Positions 41,606 through 50,953 of a DNA stretch of 64,000 nucleotides are shown here, one piece after another. A program made the position numbers and the translations under genes. A model generated the notes under the pieces. The model worked only from the letters and a program-made list of their open reading frames with translations. It was not told the DNA's origin and did no database searches. The DNA comes from Terriglobales bacterium (GTDB lineage Bacteria > Acidobacteriota > Terriglobia > Terriglobales > Acidobacteriaceae). Location: positions 62,001 through 126,000 of the forward strand of contig JAICXB010000004.1 of NCBI GenBank assembly GCA_025980765.1. Direction: 5' to 3'. Each line of letters begins with the position of its first letter. Positions within the stretch are counted from its first letter, which is position 1.

Positions 41606-44236
41606 ATGGACTCTCGCAAAAACGACGATCTCGACGCCGAAATCCAAAGTCATCTGCGAATGGCGGCGCAGGACAAGCTCGCAGCCGGGCAATCGCCGCG
41701 CGATGCCCGCGATGCCGCGCTGCGTGAGTTCGGCAATGTTGGCGTGGTGAAAGAGGTTACGCGCGGAATGTGGAGCTGGGCCTCGCTGGAATCGTTTCTG
41801 CAGGACATTCGTTACGGATTGCGCACGCTGATCAGAACGCCTGGCTTTGCCGCTGTCGCTATTCTCACCCTGGCTCTCGGTATCGGAGCCAACACGGCTG
41901 TCTTTTCCGTCGTCAATGGAGTGCTCCTAAACCCGCTTCCGTTTCGGAACGCCGACCGCCTCATGGTGCTGTTTCATGAGAGACCGAACTTTTCCGAAGG
42001 ATCGGTCTCCTATCTCAACTTCCTCGACTGGCAACGCGAAAACCACAGTTTCGAAGCGATGGCGGCGTACGGAAGCAACCCATTCAGCATCACTGGCGTG
42101 GGCGAGCCGGAGAACGTTCATGGGCAGATGATCTCGTCTACGTTCTTTCCCATTTTCGGAATCAATCCTCTCCTCGGGAGAAACTTCTCCGCCGACGAAG
42201 ACCAGCTCGGCGCGAATCCAACCCTGATGATCTCCGAAGGACTATGGAAGCGGAAGTTCGGATCGGATCCGGGAATTATCGGCAAAAGGCTGATCGTCAA
42301 TGCGGTGGGGCGCACCATTGTTGGCGTAATTCCCGCCGGTTTTCGCCTGCGGATCTGGAACTTCCACCCCGGCGACATCTACGTGCCGATCGGTGAATTC
42401 AGCGATCCGCGATTTCGGGAACGCTCCTGGGCTTCGGGCCAGGATGCTGTTGGGCTGTTGAAGCGCGGGGTCACGCTGGAGCAGGCGCGCCAGGACATGG
42501 CGCGCGTGAACCGCGGACTCGCGGCCGCCTACCCCGATGCGGATGCAGGCATCAAGGCCAGGGTCGTCCCGCTCAAAGAACACATCGTGGGCGAGCTTCG
42601 CCCGGTGCTGCTGGTGCTTCTCGGGGCAGTGGCCTTCGTGCTGTTGATCTCTTGCGTGAACGTCGCCAATCTGCTGCTGGCGCGCTCCAACTCTCGGCAT
42701 CGCGAGTTCGCGATTCGCATTGCGCTGGGCGCAGGACAGCATAGGATTGTGCGCCAACTGCTTACCGAAAGCGTTTTGCTGGCGCTGGTAGGTGGAGTCC
42801 TCGGCATAATTCTGGCGAAGTGGGGGACAGCAGCGGCAATCGCAGCGGTGCCGCGATCGTTGCCACGCGCCGAGGGTATCGGGCTGGACTTTCATGTCCT
42901 GCTCTATACGTTCGGAATCTCGGTGATTGCGGGAATTGTCTTCGGTCTGGCGCCGGCGTGGAAGACCTCTCATTCGCAAATTGAGTCCACCCTCAAGAAG
43001 GCGGGGCGGACTTTTGCCGGCGCGCGCGGACGCGCTCAGGGAGCCTTTGTCATCGCTGAGATGGCGCTCGCCTTGGTGCTGCTTATCGGCTCAGGCCTGA
43101 TGATCCGCACGCTGTTCCACTTGTGGAGAGTCGATCCCGGCTTCAATCCTCACAACATCCTCACCTTCGAGATCTCCCCATCACCATCGCTGACGACGGA
43201 GAGCCCAGATGCGATTCGCGCTGCCTTTCGCCAGTTCCACGCGACCATTCGCTCTGTGCCCGGAGTGGAGGTGGCCTCCTTCGACTGGGGCGCGCATCCC
43301 ATGCAGAGCGATTCGGAACAGAGTTTCTGGGTGCAGGGCCAGGCCAAACCTGAACATAGCGTCGACTTGCCCATGGCGCTCGCATACGTGATCGAGCCGG
43401 AGTACCTGCCGGTGATGCGGATTCCACTTAAGAGCGGGCGCTTTCTCAACCCGAATGACAGCGACCACAGTCCATTCGTGGTCGTGATCGACGAAGATTT
43501 TGCCGCGCAATATTTTCCCGGAAAGAACCCGATTGGCCAGCACATTGTGACTACGCGCCTCGAAGAGATCGTCGGGGTCGTCGGACATGTGAATCAGTTC
43601 GGGCTCGACCAGGACGCGGTCAACCCGTTGCATGCGCAAGTATACGAATCCATATATCAGCAGGGAGACGAGGTGATGCCAGGCATTGCGCGTGTGGCCG
43701 ACGTCTTCGTGCGCACTCGGCCGGGCATCGATTCGGCTTCTGTTTTTCCGGCAATTCACCACGCATTGAATCGGGTTGACGCCGGCATGGTGGTCTTCGA
43801 TCCGGAAAACATGGACCAGACCGTCGCCGATTCGATCGCGCAGAAGCGCTTCTCCATGACCCTACTTGGGGTCTTTGCCGCACTCGCGTTGCTGCTGGCG
43901 AGCATCGGCATTTATGACGTGCTGTCGTACCTCGTGGGACAGCGCACGCAGGAGATTGGTGTCCGCATGGCTCTGGGCGCACAACGCGCTGACGTCCTGC
44001 GCCTGATCATGAACGACGGCGCGCGCATGGCGCTGCTGGGGATCGGCGTTGGCATTGTTGCTGCGTTGGGACTCACGCATTTGATGACGAGCATGCTCTT
44101 CGGCGTGCGCCCAACAGATCCGCTGACGTTTGGCGCGGTGACAATTGTTCTGGCAGTGATTGCGCTTCTGGCCTGCTATGTGCCGGCACACCGCGCCATG
44201 CGTGTCGATCCCACGGTGGCGTTGCGGTACGAATAA
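41606..44236 (+). CDS. ADOP-family permease 7 (tandem paralogue group, copy 2)
   Basis: An 876-residue permease starting MDSRKNDDLDAEIQSHLRMAAQ. Half signatures: REFAIRIALGAGQ and QEIGVRMALGAQR. In the last module the sequence reads SIGIYDVLSYLVG where copies 1 and 3 have SIGIYGVLSYLVG; an Asp inside this predicted TM helix is unusual and might affect function. Slightly shorter than copy 1 because of a missing block (VNEQTGGRERV) in the second periplasmic domain. Confidence 0.92.
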   Translation: MDSRKNDDLDAEIQSHLRMAAQDKLAAGQSPRDARDAALREFGNVGVVKEVTRGMWSWASLESFLQDIRYGLRTLIRTPGFAAVAILTLALGIGANTAVFSVVNGVLLNPLPFRNADRLMVLFHERPNFSEGSVSYLNFLDWQRENHSFEAMAAYGSNPFSITGVGEPENVHGQMISSTFFPIFGINPLLGRNFSADEDQLGANPTLMISEGLWKRKFGSDPGIIGKRLIVNAVGRTIVGVIPAGFRLRIWNFHPGDIYVPIGEFSDPRFRERSWASGQDAVGLLKRGVTLEQARQDMARVNRGLAAAYPDADAGIKARVVPLKEHIVGELRPVLLVLLGAVAFVLLISCVNVANLLLARSNSRHREFAIRIALGAGQHRIVRQLLTESVLLALVGGVLGIILAKWGTAAAIAAVPRSLPRAEGIGLDFHVLLYTFGISVIAGIVFGLAPAWKTSHSQIESTLKKAGRTFAGARGRAQGAFVIAEMALALVLLIGSGLMIRTLFHLWRVDPGFNPHNILTFEISPSPSLTTESPDAIRAAFRQFHATIRSVPGVEVASFDWGAHPMQSDSEQSFWVQGQAKPEHSVDLPMALAYVIEPEYLPVMRIPLKSGRFLNPNDSDHSPFVVVIDEDFAAQYFPGKNPIGQHIVTTRLEEIVGVVGHVNQFGLDQDAVNPLHAQVYESIYQQGDEVMPGIARVADVFVRTRPGIDSASVFPAIHHALNRVDAGMVVFDPENMDQTVADSIAQKRFSMTLLGVFAALALLLASIGIYDVLSYLVGQRTQEIGVRMALGAQRADVLRLIMNDGARMALLGIGVGIVAALGLTHLMTSMLFGVRPTDPLTFGAVTIVLAVIALLACYVPAHRAMRVDPTVALRYE

Positions 44237-44368
44237 GCTGCTGGCTGCTCGCTGCTGGCCGTTATCCAACGGCCAAAAGCAATGCAGCGAAAGGATAGCC
44301 ATGGATGGAACGGTTTGCATTGCTGTTGCTCTGACTAGCACCCAGGAGCCAGCAGCCAGGAGCTAATA
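44237..44368. repeat. Composite repeat gap C of the ADOP array
   Basis: Left GCTGCTGGCTGCTCGCTGC and right CACCCAGGAGCCAGCAGCC are inverse; the right side again ends AGGAGCTAATA next to the ATG. No ACGGAT arm is present in this gap. Confidence 0.7.
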
Positions 44369-47023
44369 ATGGACTCTCGCAAAAACGACGATCTCGAAGC
44401 AGAAATTCAGAGCCATTTGCGCATGGCGGCGCAGGACAAGCTCGCGGCCGGCCAGTCGCCGCGTGATGCTCGCGACGCCACGCTGCGCGAGTTCGGCAAT
44501 ATTAGCCTGGTGAAGGAGGTCACGCGCGGTATGTGGAAAGGCGCTTCGCTGGAATCGTTTCTGCAGGACATCCGCTACGGCTTGCGCACGCTGCTGAAGA
44601 CACCGGGCTTCGCAGTTGTTGCCATTCTCACGCTGGCCCTCGGCATTGGCGCGAACACGGCGATTTTCTCGGTGGTAAACGCAGTCGTGCTGAATCCGCT
44701 GCCGTATCCCCAGCCGGACCGGTTGGTCGCGCTGTTTCAAAAGTATAGCGAGTTCCCAAAAGGGTCCATTTCCTATCCCAATTTTCTCGACTGGCAGCGG
44801 ATGAACAAGAGCTTCACGGCCATGGCAGCCTACCGCAATAGCGGGTACAGCCTTTATGGCCGTGGCGAGCCCGAACGACTCCATGGAGAGATGATCTCGG
44901 CCGGCTTCTTTGATGTGCTCGGCGTAAAGCCGCTTCTGGGGCGCGCTTTCGCTGCGGACGAGGATCAGATCGGCGCCAATCCTGTGGTGATGATTTCGGA
45001 ACGGCTATGGCGCAGGAAGTTCGGCGGCGATCCCAATGTTGTCGGACAGCGGGCGATCCTCGACGATGTGGGGCGCACGATCGTCGGAGTGGTCCCCGAC
45101 AACTTCCATCTGAAGATTAAGAATTTTCAGAACTACATGCTCAATGATATCTACACGCCCGTCGGCGAATTTGGCGACAAGCGCTTTCGCGACCGCGGAT
45201 CTGCATGGGGAATGAACGCCATCGGCAGATTAAGGCCAGGGGTGAGCTATGAGCAGGCACGGCAGGACCTGGATCGCGTCTCGCGCGAACTGGGGGCGGA
45301 GTATCCGGATGTAGACAACGGCATCGGCATCACCATGGTTCCAATGCGGGAAGAAATTGTGGGCGAGGTTCGTCCTGTTCTCTTGCTCTTGCTTGGTGCT
45401 GTCGGTTTTGTATTGCTGATCGCATGCGTGAATGTCGCCAACCTGCTGTTGGCGCGGTCTACATCGCGCCGCCGCGAGTTCGCGGTGCGGCTTGCACTCG
45501 GAGCTTCGCAATTGCGCATCATCCGCCAATTGCTTACCGAAAGCATTCTTCTTGGACTAACAGGAGGTCTGCTTGGGCTTCTGCTGGCTAAATGGGGAAC
45601 GGGAGTGGCGCTGGCGTTTGTTCCGCAGAGTTTGCCGCGCTCCGAGGAAATCGGACTGGACACTCACGTGCTGCTTTTCACCCTCGGCATCTCCGTGCTC
45701 TCCGGCATTGTCTTTGGGCTCGCGCCGGCATGGAAGACCTCGGTCTCGAATGTAGGAACCACGTTGAAGGAGAGCGGCCGCTCGTTTGCAGGCCAGCGCT
45801 CGCGCATGCAAAAGACGTTTGTAGTCGCTGAAACTGCGCTCTCACTCGTGCTGCTCATTGGCGCTGGCCTCATGTTGCGCACGCTTGCCTCGCTCTGGCG
45901 CAGCGATCCCGGATTTAATCCGCATAACGTCATCCTCTTTAGCACCGCGGCACACGAAAGCCTGACGCAACAATCGCCCGCGGCCGTCCGGGCGTATTAC
46001 CGGCGCATGCACGACCAGATCGCGAGAACTCCCGGCGTGGAGAGCTCCTCGTTTGAGGGTGGCGCGACCCTGATGCAGGATGATAGCGAGAACTATCTCT
46101 GGATTGTGGGCACGCCGAAGCCGGCGCATACCTCCGACCTGCCTCTGTTCCTGGTTCATTCGGTGGAACCCGGATACTTGAAAACGCTGCAGGTCCCGTT
46201 GAGGAGCGGGCGGTTTTTCACCGATCAGGACAACGAACGTACCCAGCCGGTGGCGGTGATCGACGAAAGCCTCGCCGAGAAATACTTTGCCGGGCGCGAC
46301 CCCATCGGAGAATATCTCGCCCATCCCGGCACGGGCCCGGACCAGCAACCACCGGCGCAGATCGTCGGGGTTGTCGGCCACGTGAATCAATGGGGATTGG
46401 GCCAGGACGGCCCGGAAGCATTACGCAATGAGGTCTATTTCCCATTTTGGCAGCGTGACGACAAATCAATGGTGGCAAACTCGCGTTTCAACACCGTGTA
46501 TGTGCGTACCAGCCCGTTGGGCACGCCGAGCATTGCAACCCTCCGCCAGCGGCTGCTGCAATTCGACAGCGGCCTGGTCGTATACGACTCCGAAACTCTG
46601 GACAAAGTCGTAGCCGCGTCAGTCGCATCCAAACGCTTCACCATGATGTTGTTGGGCGCGTTCGCCGCAATCGCTCTGCTGCTGGCCAGCATCGGCATCT
46701 ATGGTGTGCTGTCGTATCTGGTTGGACAGCGTACGCAGGAGATCGGTGTGCGCATGGCACTGGGCGCGCAACGCTCTGACGTCCTGCGCCTGATCATGAG
46801 CGACGGTGTCCGCATGACGCTGCTGGGCATAGGCATTGGGATTGCCGCCGCGCTGGGACTCACGCACTTAATGAGGAGCATGCTCTTCGGCGTGCGTCCG
46901 ACGGATCCGCTGACGTTTGGCGCGGTGACGATTGTTCTGGCAGTGATTGCACTCCTGGCCTGCTACGTGCCAGCGCATCGCGCGATGCGAGTCGATCCGA
47001 CGGTGGCGCTGCGGTACGAGTAG
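44369..47023 (+). CDS. ADOP-family permease 8 (tandem paralogue group, copy 3)
   Basis: An 884-residue permease starting MDSRKNDDLEAEIQSHLRMAAQ. Half signatures: REFAVRLALGASQ and QEIGVRMALGAQR. The middle of the protein, in particular the second periplasmic domain, is clearly diverged from copies 1 and 2, while the prefix domain and last 120 residues are nearly identical, including DNA-level stretches (CTGACGTTTGGCGCGGTGAC is shared with copy 2). Confidence 0.92.
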   Translation: MDSRKNDDLEAEIQSHLRMAAQDKLAAGQSPRDARDATLREFGNISLVKEVTRGMWKGASLESFLQDIRYGLRTLLKTPGFAVVAILTLALGIGANTAIFSVVNAVVLNPLPYPQPDRLVALFQKYSEFPKGSISYPNFLDWQRMNKSFTAMAAYRNSGYSLYGRGEPERLHGEMISAGFFDVLGVKPLLGRAFAADEDQIGANPVVMISERLWRRKFGGDPNVVGQRAILDDVGRTIVGVVPDNFHLKIKNFQNYMLNDIYTPVGEFGDKRFRDRGSAWGMNAIGRLRPGVSYEQARQDLDRVSRELGAEYPDVDNGIGITMVPMREEIVGEVRPVLLLLLGAVGFVLLIACVNVANLLLARSTSRRREFAVRLALGASQLRIIRQLLTESILLGLTGGLLGLLLAKWGTGVALAFVPQSLPRSEEIGLDTHVLLFTLGISVLSGIVFGLAPAWKTSVSNVGTTLKESGRSFAGQRSRMQKTFVVAETALSLVLLIGAGLMLRTLASLWRSDPGFNPHNVILFSTAAHESLTQQSPAAVRAYYRRMHDQIARTPGVESSSFEGGATLMQDDSENYLWIVGTPKPAHTSDLPLFLVHSVEPGYLKTLQVPLRSGRFFTDQDNERTQPVAVIDESLAEKYFAGRDPIGEYLAHPGTGPDQQPPAQIVGVVGHVNQWGLGQDGPEALRNEVYFPFWQRDDKSMVANSRFNTVYVRTSPLGTPSIATLRQRLLQFDSGLVVYDSETLDKVVAASVASKRFTMMLLGAFAAIALLLASIGIYGVLSYLVGQRTQEIGVRMALGAQRSDVLRLIMSDGVRMTLLGIGIGIAAALGLTHLMRSMLFGVRPTDPLTFGAVTIVLAVIALLACYVPAHRAMRVDPTVALRYE

Positions 47024-47035
47024 GTGCTGGGTAGT

Positions 47036-47112
47036 TCTTTCTGAACGAAGTGAGGAATCTCTGATCGCATAGTCATTGGCCTGGTAGAGATTCCTCGCTG
47101 CGCTCGGAATGA
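47036..47112. repeat. Inverted-repeat unit, CATTC(T/C)GA family
   Basis: Two 27-bp arms (47036-47062 and 47086-47112; 22 of 27 pair) with inner ends GAGGAATCTCT. Related to the unit at 22041-22214 through its TTCTGAACG outer end. Confidence 0.75.
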
Positions 47113-47211
47113 TAGATCTCTTCGTCCCAGGAAACCCGCGACTCGAATCGACTGCCTGAAATTTTCATAATCGAGTGTGCACGCCGTTCGTCTAACCCGC
47201 GAGGGATTCCC

Positions 47212-49689
47212 ATGCTCCAGCACTTCCGGCTCGCGATTCGGCTTTTGCGCAAGAACCTCAGCTTCACCCTGATTGCTGTCACTACCCTGGCGCTGGGCAT
47301 CGGCGCTACGACGGCGGTCTTCACTCTGGTCGATGCGGTACTGCTGCGGCCACTGGCTTATCAAAATCCATCGCAGCTTGTGTCCATCAGCGCCAGCGAG
47401 CGTAGCGGGGGCGGAGGACAGACCGCCTTTTCTGTCCTCGAACTCGATGACCTGCGCGCGCAGAGCGATCTCTTCGAGCAGGTGTCGGCGGTGTGGCCGG
47501 TGAGCGCCAATGTGACCGGCGGCAGCCATCCTGAGCGTATCGAACTGCTCGCTGCCAGCCCGAGCTATTTCTCGATTCTGGGAGTGGCTCCCGAACTGGG
47601 ACGGGTATTCGGCCCGCAGGATCAGGCCGACGGCTTTGCCGAAGCGGCAGTTATCAGCGATGCCGCCTGGCATCGACTTTTCGGAGCGGATCCGAAAGTG
47701 CTGGGCCGCCGAGTGTACCTCGACAGTGATGCTTATACGGTCGTGGGAGTGATGCCTCCGGGATTCCGTCATCCCGGCAAAACCGTGTCCGGCGACGTGG
47801 ACATCTGGGGCACTGCTGGCTTCAAGGCCGATCCGTTCCCGCATCCGCCGCAGCGTTCGCAGCGATTTATCCCGGGCGCGATGGCCCGGTTGAAGCCGGG
47901 CATCAGCACGGCTGTGGCGCAGCAGCGCATCAATAATCTGGTCGAGCAGCTTCGGCAGCAATATCCTGCGAACTATCCTGCCGCATCGGGTTGGACGCTC
48001 ACTCTCACTCCGCTCGAGGAAGTTGTAGTCGGCAACACGCGTTCGCTGCTTTGGATTCTGCTCGCGGCAGTCGCCGCGATCCTGCTCATCGCTTGCATCA
48101 ATGTCGCCAACCTGCTGCTCTCGCGTGCGTCAGTGCGCGAGCGCGAAATCGCAGTGCGCCTGGCACTCGGCGCCAGTCGCCGCGATCTGCTGCAACAGTT
48201 ACTGGCTGAATCGCTGATGCTTTCAATTGTTGCCACGGTCGCTGGAGCGCTGCTGGGATGGGGAATGCTGCGCGCGATCATCGCAATTGCTGGGACGAAG
48301 CTTCCGAGAATCCAGGAGGTCAGCCTGAATTCGCACGTCCTGGGCTTCGTCATTGTGCTCGCCATTGTGACGGCAGTGCTGTTCGGTCTCTTTCCCGCGT
48401 TGCAAAGCTCGTCTCCATCGCTGGTGTCTACCCTTGGGGGAGGAGAGCGCTCGGGCGGAGCCAATCGTCATCAGAATCGTATGCGCGAAGGTCTGGTCGT
48501 GGCCGAAGTGGGAACGTCGCTGGTGCTGCTTGCAGCCGCCGGCCTGTTGGGCCGAACGCTCTGGCGGCTGCTCGATTCCGATCCAGGCTTCAACCCAGCG
48601 CAGGTCGAGGTGGCGCGCGTGTGGTTGCCGGTTCCGAATAACCCCAACGCTGATCGCTACAGAAAGAGAGAAGTTCATGTCGCGCTGACAAGAGAAGTTC
48701 TCCGCCGCGTAAATGCGTTAACTGGAGTTCAGGAAGCGGCGATCACCAGCATTCTGCCGCTGACGGCGGATGGATTTCTCGGCAACGTGAACATTGAAGG
48801 TCGTACCACTGACATCAGCAATGCGCCGCTGCTGCCGGTTATCTCTGTCAGCCCAACCTATTTTCACGTGCTGCGTACGCCATTGATCGCGGGACGCTTT
48901 TTCTCAAAAAGCGACGATTCCAACAGCCAGGACGTGGTGATCGTCGACCAGGCAGCCGTGCGGCAGTTCTGGCCGAATGAAAATCCGATCGGACGACGCG
49001 TCGGTTTTACCTTCGGCGTTCCCAAACCGCGCTGGTTCACAGTAGTGGGAGTAGTCGGAAATGTGCGGCAGAACGGACTGGATTCCGCTGCGACGCCGCA
49101 TCTCTTCTTCTCGCTTTTCCAAGGGGCGCCCAGGACACTCAGCGTCGTTGCTCGCGTGAACGGCAGCAGTAGAGACAATATCCGAATGGCTCAACTTGGT
49201 GAACAGATCAAGCACGAAGTACAGGCCGTCGATCCCGATTTGCCTGTTTTCGGCATTGAGCCGATGTCAGACCTGGTTAGCGCCTCGCTTACTCGGCGGC
49301 GCTTCTCAGCGGAGGTGATTGGCACGTTTTCCATGCTCGCACTGCTGCTGGCGGCCATCGGCGTTTACGGAGTCATCGCATTCTGGGTGGCGCAGCGCAC
49401 GCGTGAGATCGGCATTCGCATGGCATTGGGAGCTCAGCGCGAAGACGTTTTGCGGCTGGTCCTCGGTCGCGGCGTGCGGCTGACCCTCGCCGGAGTCGTG
49501 TTCGGGCTCCTCGCCGCTTTTGGTGCTGGACCGCTGCTACGTTCGCAATTGTATGGAATTTCCATTATTGATCCGCTGGTCTTTGCGACGGTGCCCGCGG
49601 TGCTGTTGCTGGTGGCACTCTTTGCCGGCTACGTGCCAGCGCGGCGTGCGATGAAGTTAGATCCGGTAGTGGCACTGCGGTGCGAGTAG
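47212..49689 (+). CDS. ADOP-family permease 9 (no prefix domain)
   Basis: An 825-residue permease beginning MLQHFRLAIRLLRKNLSFTL with the first TM helix at about 20-42 (ALGIGATTAVFTLVDAVLL). Half signatures: REIAVRLALGASR and [13 protein letters not shown]; tail LDPVVALRCE. It lacks the prefix domain and is not a close relative of the tandem group, so it joined the array separately. GAGGG lies upstream of the ATG. The 278 bases after it (49690-49967) contain no gene I can recognise. Confidence 0.92.
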   Translation: MLQHFRLAIRLLRKNLSFTLIAVTTLALGIGATTAVFTLVDAVLLRPLAYQNPSQLVSISASERSGGGGQTAFSVLELDDLRAQSDLFEQVSAVWPVSANVTGGSHPERIELLAASPSYFSILGVAPELGRVFGPQDQADGFAEAAVISDAAWHRLFGADPKVLGRRVYLDSDAYTVVGVMPPGFRHPGKTVSGDVDIWGTAGFKADPFPHPPQRSQRFIPGAMARLKPGISTAVAQQRINNLVEQLRQQYPANYPAASGWTLTLTPLEEVVVGNTRSLLWILLAAVAAILLIACINVANLLLSRASVREREIAVRLALGASRRDLLQQLLAESLMLSIVATVAGALLGWGMLRAIIAIAGTKLPRIQEVSLNSHVLGFVIVLAIVTAVLFGLFPALQSSSPSLVSTLGGGERSGGANRHQNRMREGLVVAEVGTSLVLLAAAGLLGRTLWRLLDSDPGFNPAQVEVARVWLPVPNNPNADRYRKREVHVALTREVLRRVNALTGVQEAAITSILPLTADGFLGNVNIEGRTTDISNAPLLPVISVSPTYFHVLRTPLIAGRFFSKSDDSNSQDVVIVDQAAVRQFWPNENPIGRRVGFTFGVPKPRWFTVVGVVGNVRQNGLDSAATPHLFFSLFQGAPRTLSVVARVNGSSRDNIRMAQLGEQIKHEVQAVDPDLPVFGIEPMSDLVSASLTRRRFSAEVIGTFSMLALLLAAIGVYGVIAFWVAQRTREIGIRMALGAQREDVLRLVLGRGVRLTLAGVVFGLLAAFGAGPLLRSQLYGISIIDPLVFATVPAVLLLVALFAGYVPARRAMKLDPVVALRCE

Positions 49690-49967
49690 CTGACCTTGGC
49701 AAGGTATGGCTACGGTTGATTTGGGGAAGTTGCTTCCCTCTCGAACAACTCTCGCCGTGCATGGCGCTACGGCAGCATGCCGCATCTTTAAGGCGAAATG
49801 GAGAAACTCTTGTATCCACGGGTTGGGACCAGCCCTCCGCTCGCCATCCACTATCCGCCGCCCAATGTTAATCCTCGCCATTTCAGCGAGTTGCATTGAC
49901 TATACCTGTTCCTCCCGGTAGTTTTGAAATTGGGTAAGTGTTTCGCGAATATACTTAGACTCAGGCA

Positions 49968-50951
49968 ATGACTCCCCCTACTGAACCGAAGACGGTCCTG
50001 CTATTGAAGCCGCGCGGATTCTGCGCCGGCGTGGTGCGCGCCATTGACATCGTGCGCATCGCGCTCGAAACCTTTGGCGCTCCAATCTATGTCCGCAAGG
50101 AAATCGTTCACAACCGCTACGTGGTGGACGATCTCGCCGCCAAAGGCGCAATTTTCGTCGACAGCGTGGAAGATGTCCCGGAGAACGCGCGAGTCATCTA
50201 CAGCGCTCATGGGGTCGCGCCCGAAGTTCGCGAGGCCAGCCGGCAGCGCAATCTCAAGGTCATTGACGCGACCTGTCCGCTAGTGACCAAGGTCCATGTC
50301 GAAGCCATCAAGTTCGCCAAGCAGGGCCATTCGCTGATACTGGTCGGACATCGCGATCACGATGAGATCATTGGCACTCTGGGCGAAGCTCCGAACGTAA
50401 CGCAAGTCGTCAGCAATCCCAAAGAGGTGGACAACCTTACTGTTCCCGATCCGGAACGAGTTGCTTATCTCACCCAGACGACACTGTCGCTCGATGAGGC
50501 CAAAGACATCATCGAAGCCCTTAAACGCAAGTTCCCCAACATCCACGGACCGCACGCGCAGGACATCTGCTACGCCACCGAGAACCGTCAAATAGCAGTA
50601 AAGAACGTTACTCCCGAGGCTGATCTGCTGCTGGTGGTCGGTTCGGAAAACAGTTCGAATTCCAACCGTCTGGTGGAAGTTGCAACCCGGCTGGAGACGC
50701 CTGCGTATCTGATCGAGAACTTCCGCTCCATCCGGCCCGAGTGGCTGGAAGAAGTGAAGACCTTGGCGCTCACCGCGGGCGCTTCCGCCCCGGAGTGTCT
50801 GGTGGAAGAGGTGGTTGATTATCTTGCGAAGGAGGGCTTTACGCGCGTGCAGGAAGTCGAAGTAATGGCCGAGAATGTCCGGTTCGGCCTTCCGCCAGAG
50901 ATCGTGGCCGCGATCCAGGCCGCGCCTTCGACGGCTGCTCTCGCAGAATAA
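49968..50951 (+). CDS. ispH: 4-hydroxy-3-methylbut-2-enyl diphosphate reductase
   Basis: A 327-residue [4Fe-4S] enzyme, the last step of the MEP pathway, making isopentenyl and dimethylallyl diphosphate. The three cluster cysteines are Cys19 (PRGFCAGV), Cys103 (DATCPLV) and Cys201 (AQDICYAT). Active-site histidines are in VHNRYV (His48) and SAHGV (His81), and the catalytic Glu region TQTTLS and the substrate-binding SxN (ENSSNSNRL) are present. The squalene-hopene cyclase gene begins three bases after its stop, so isoprenoid precursor supply and hopanoid synthesis are in one operon. Confidence 0.97.
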   Translation: MTPPTEPKTVLLLKPRGFCAGVVRAIDIVRIALETFGAPIYVRKEIVHNRYVVDDLAAKGAIFVDSVEDVPENARVIYSAHGVAPEVREASRQRNLKVIDATCPLVTKVHVEAIKFAKQGHSLILVGHRDHDEIIGTLGEAPNVTQVVSNPKEVDNLTVPDPERVAYLTQTTLSLDEAKDIIEALKRKFPNIHGPHAQDICYATENRQIAVKNVTPEADLLLVVGSENSSNSNRLVEVATRLETPAYLIENFRSIRPEWLEEVKTLALTAGASAPECLVEEVVDYLAKEGFTRVQEVEVMAENVRFGLPPEIVAAIQAAPSTAALAE

Positions 50952-50953
50952 AT

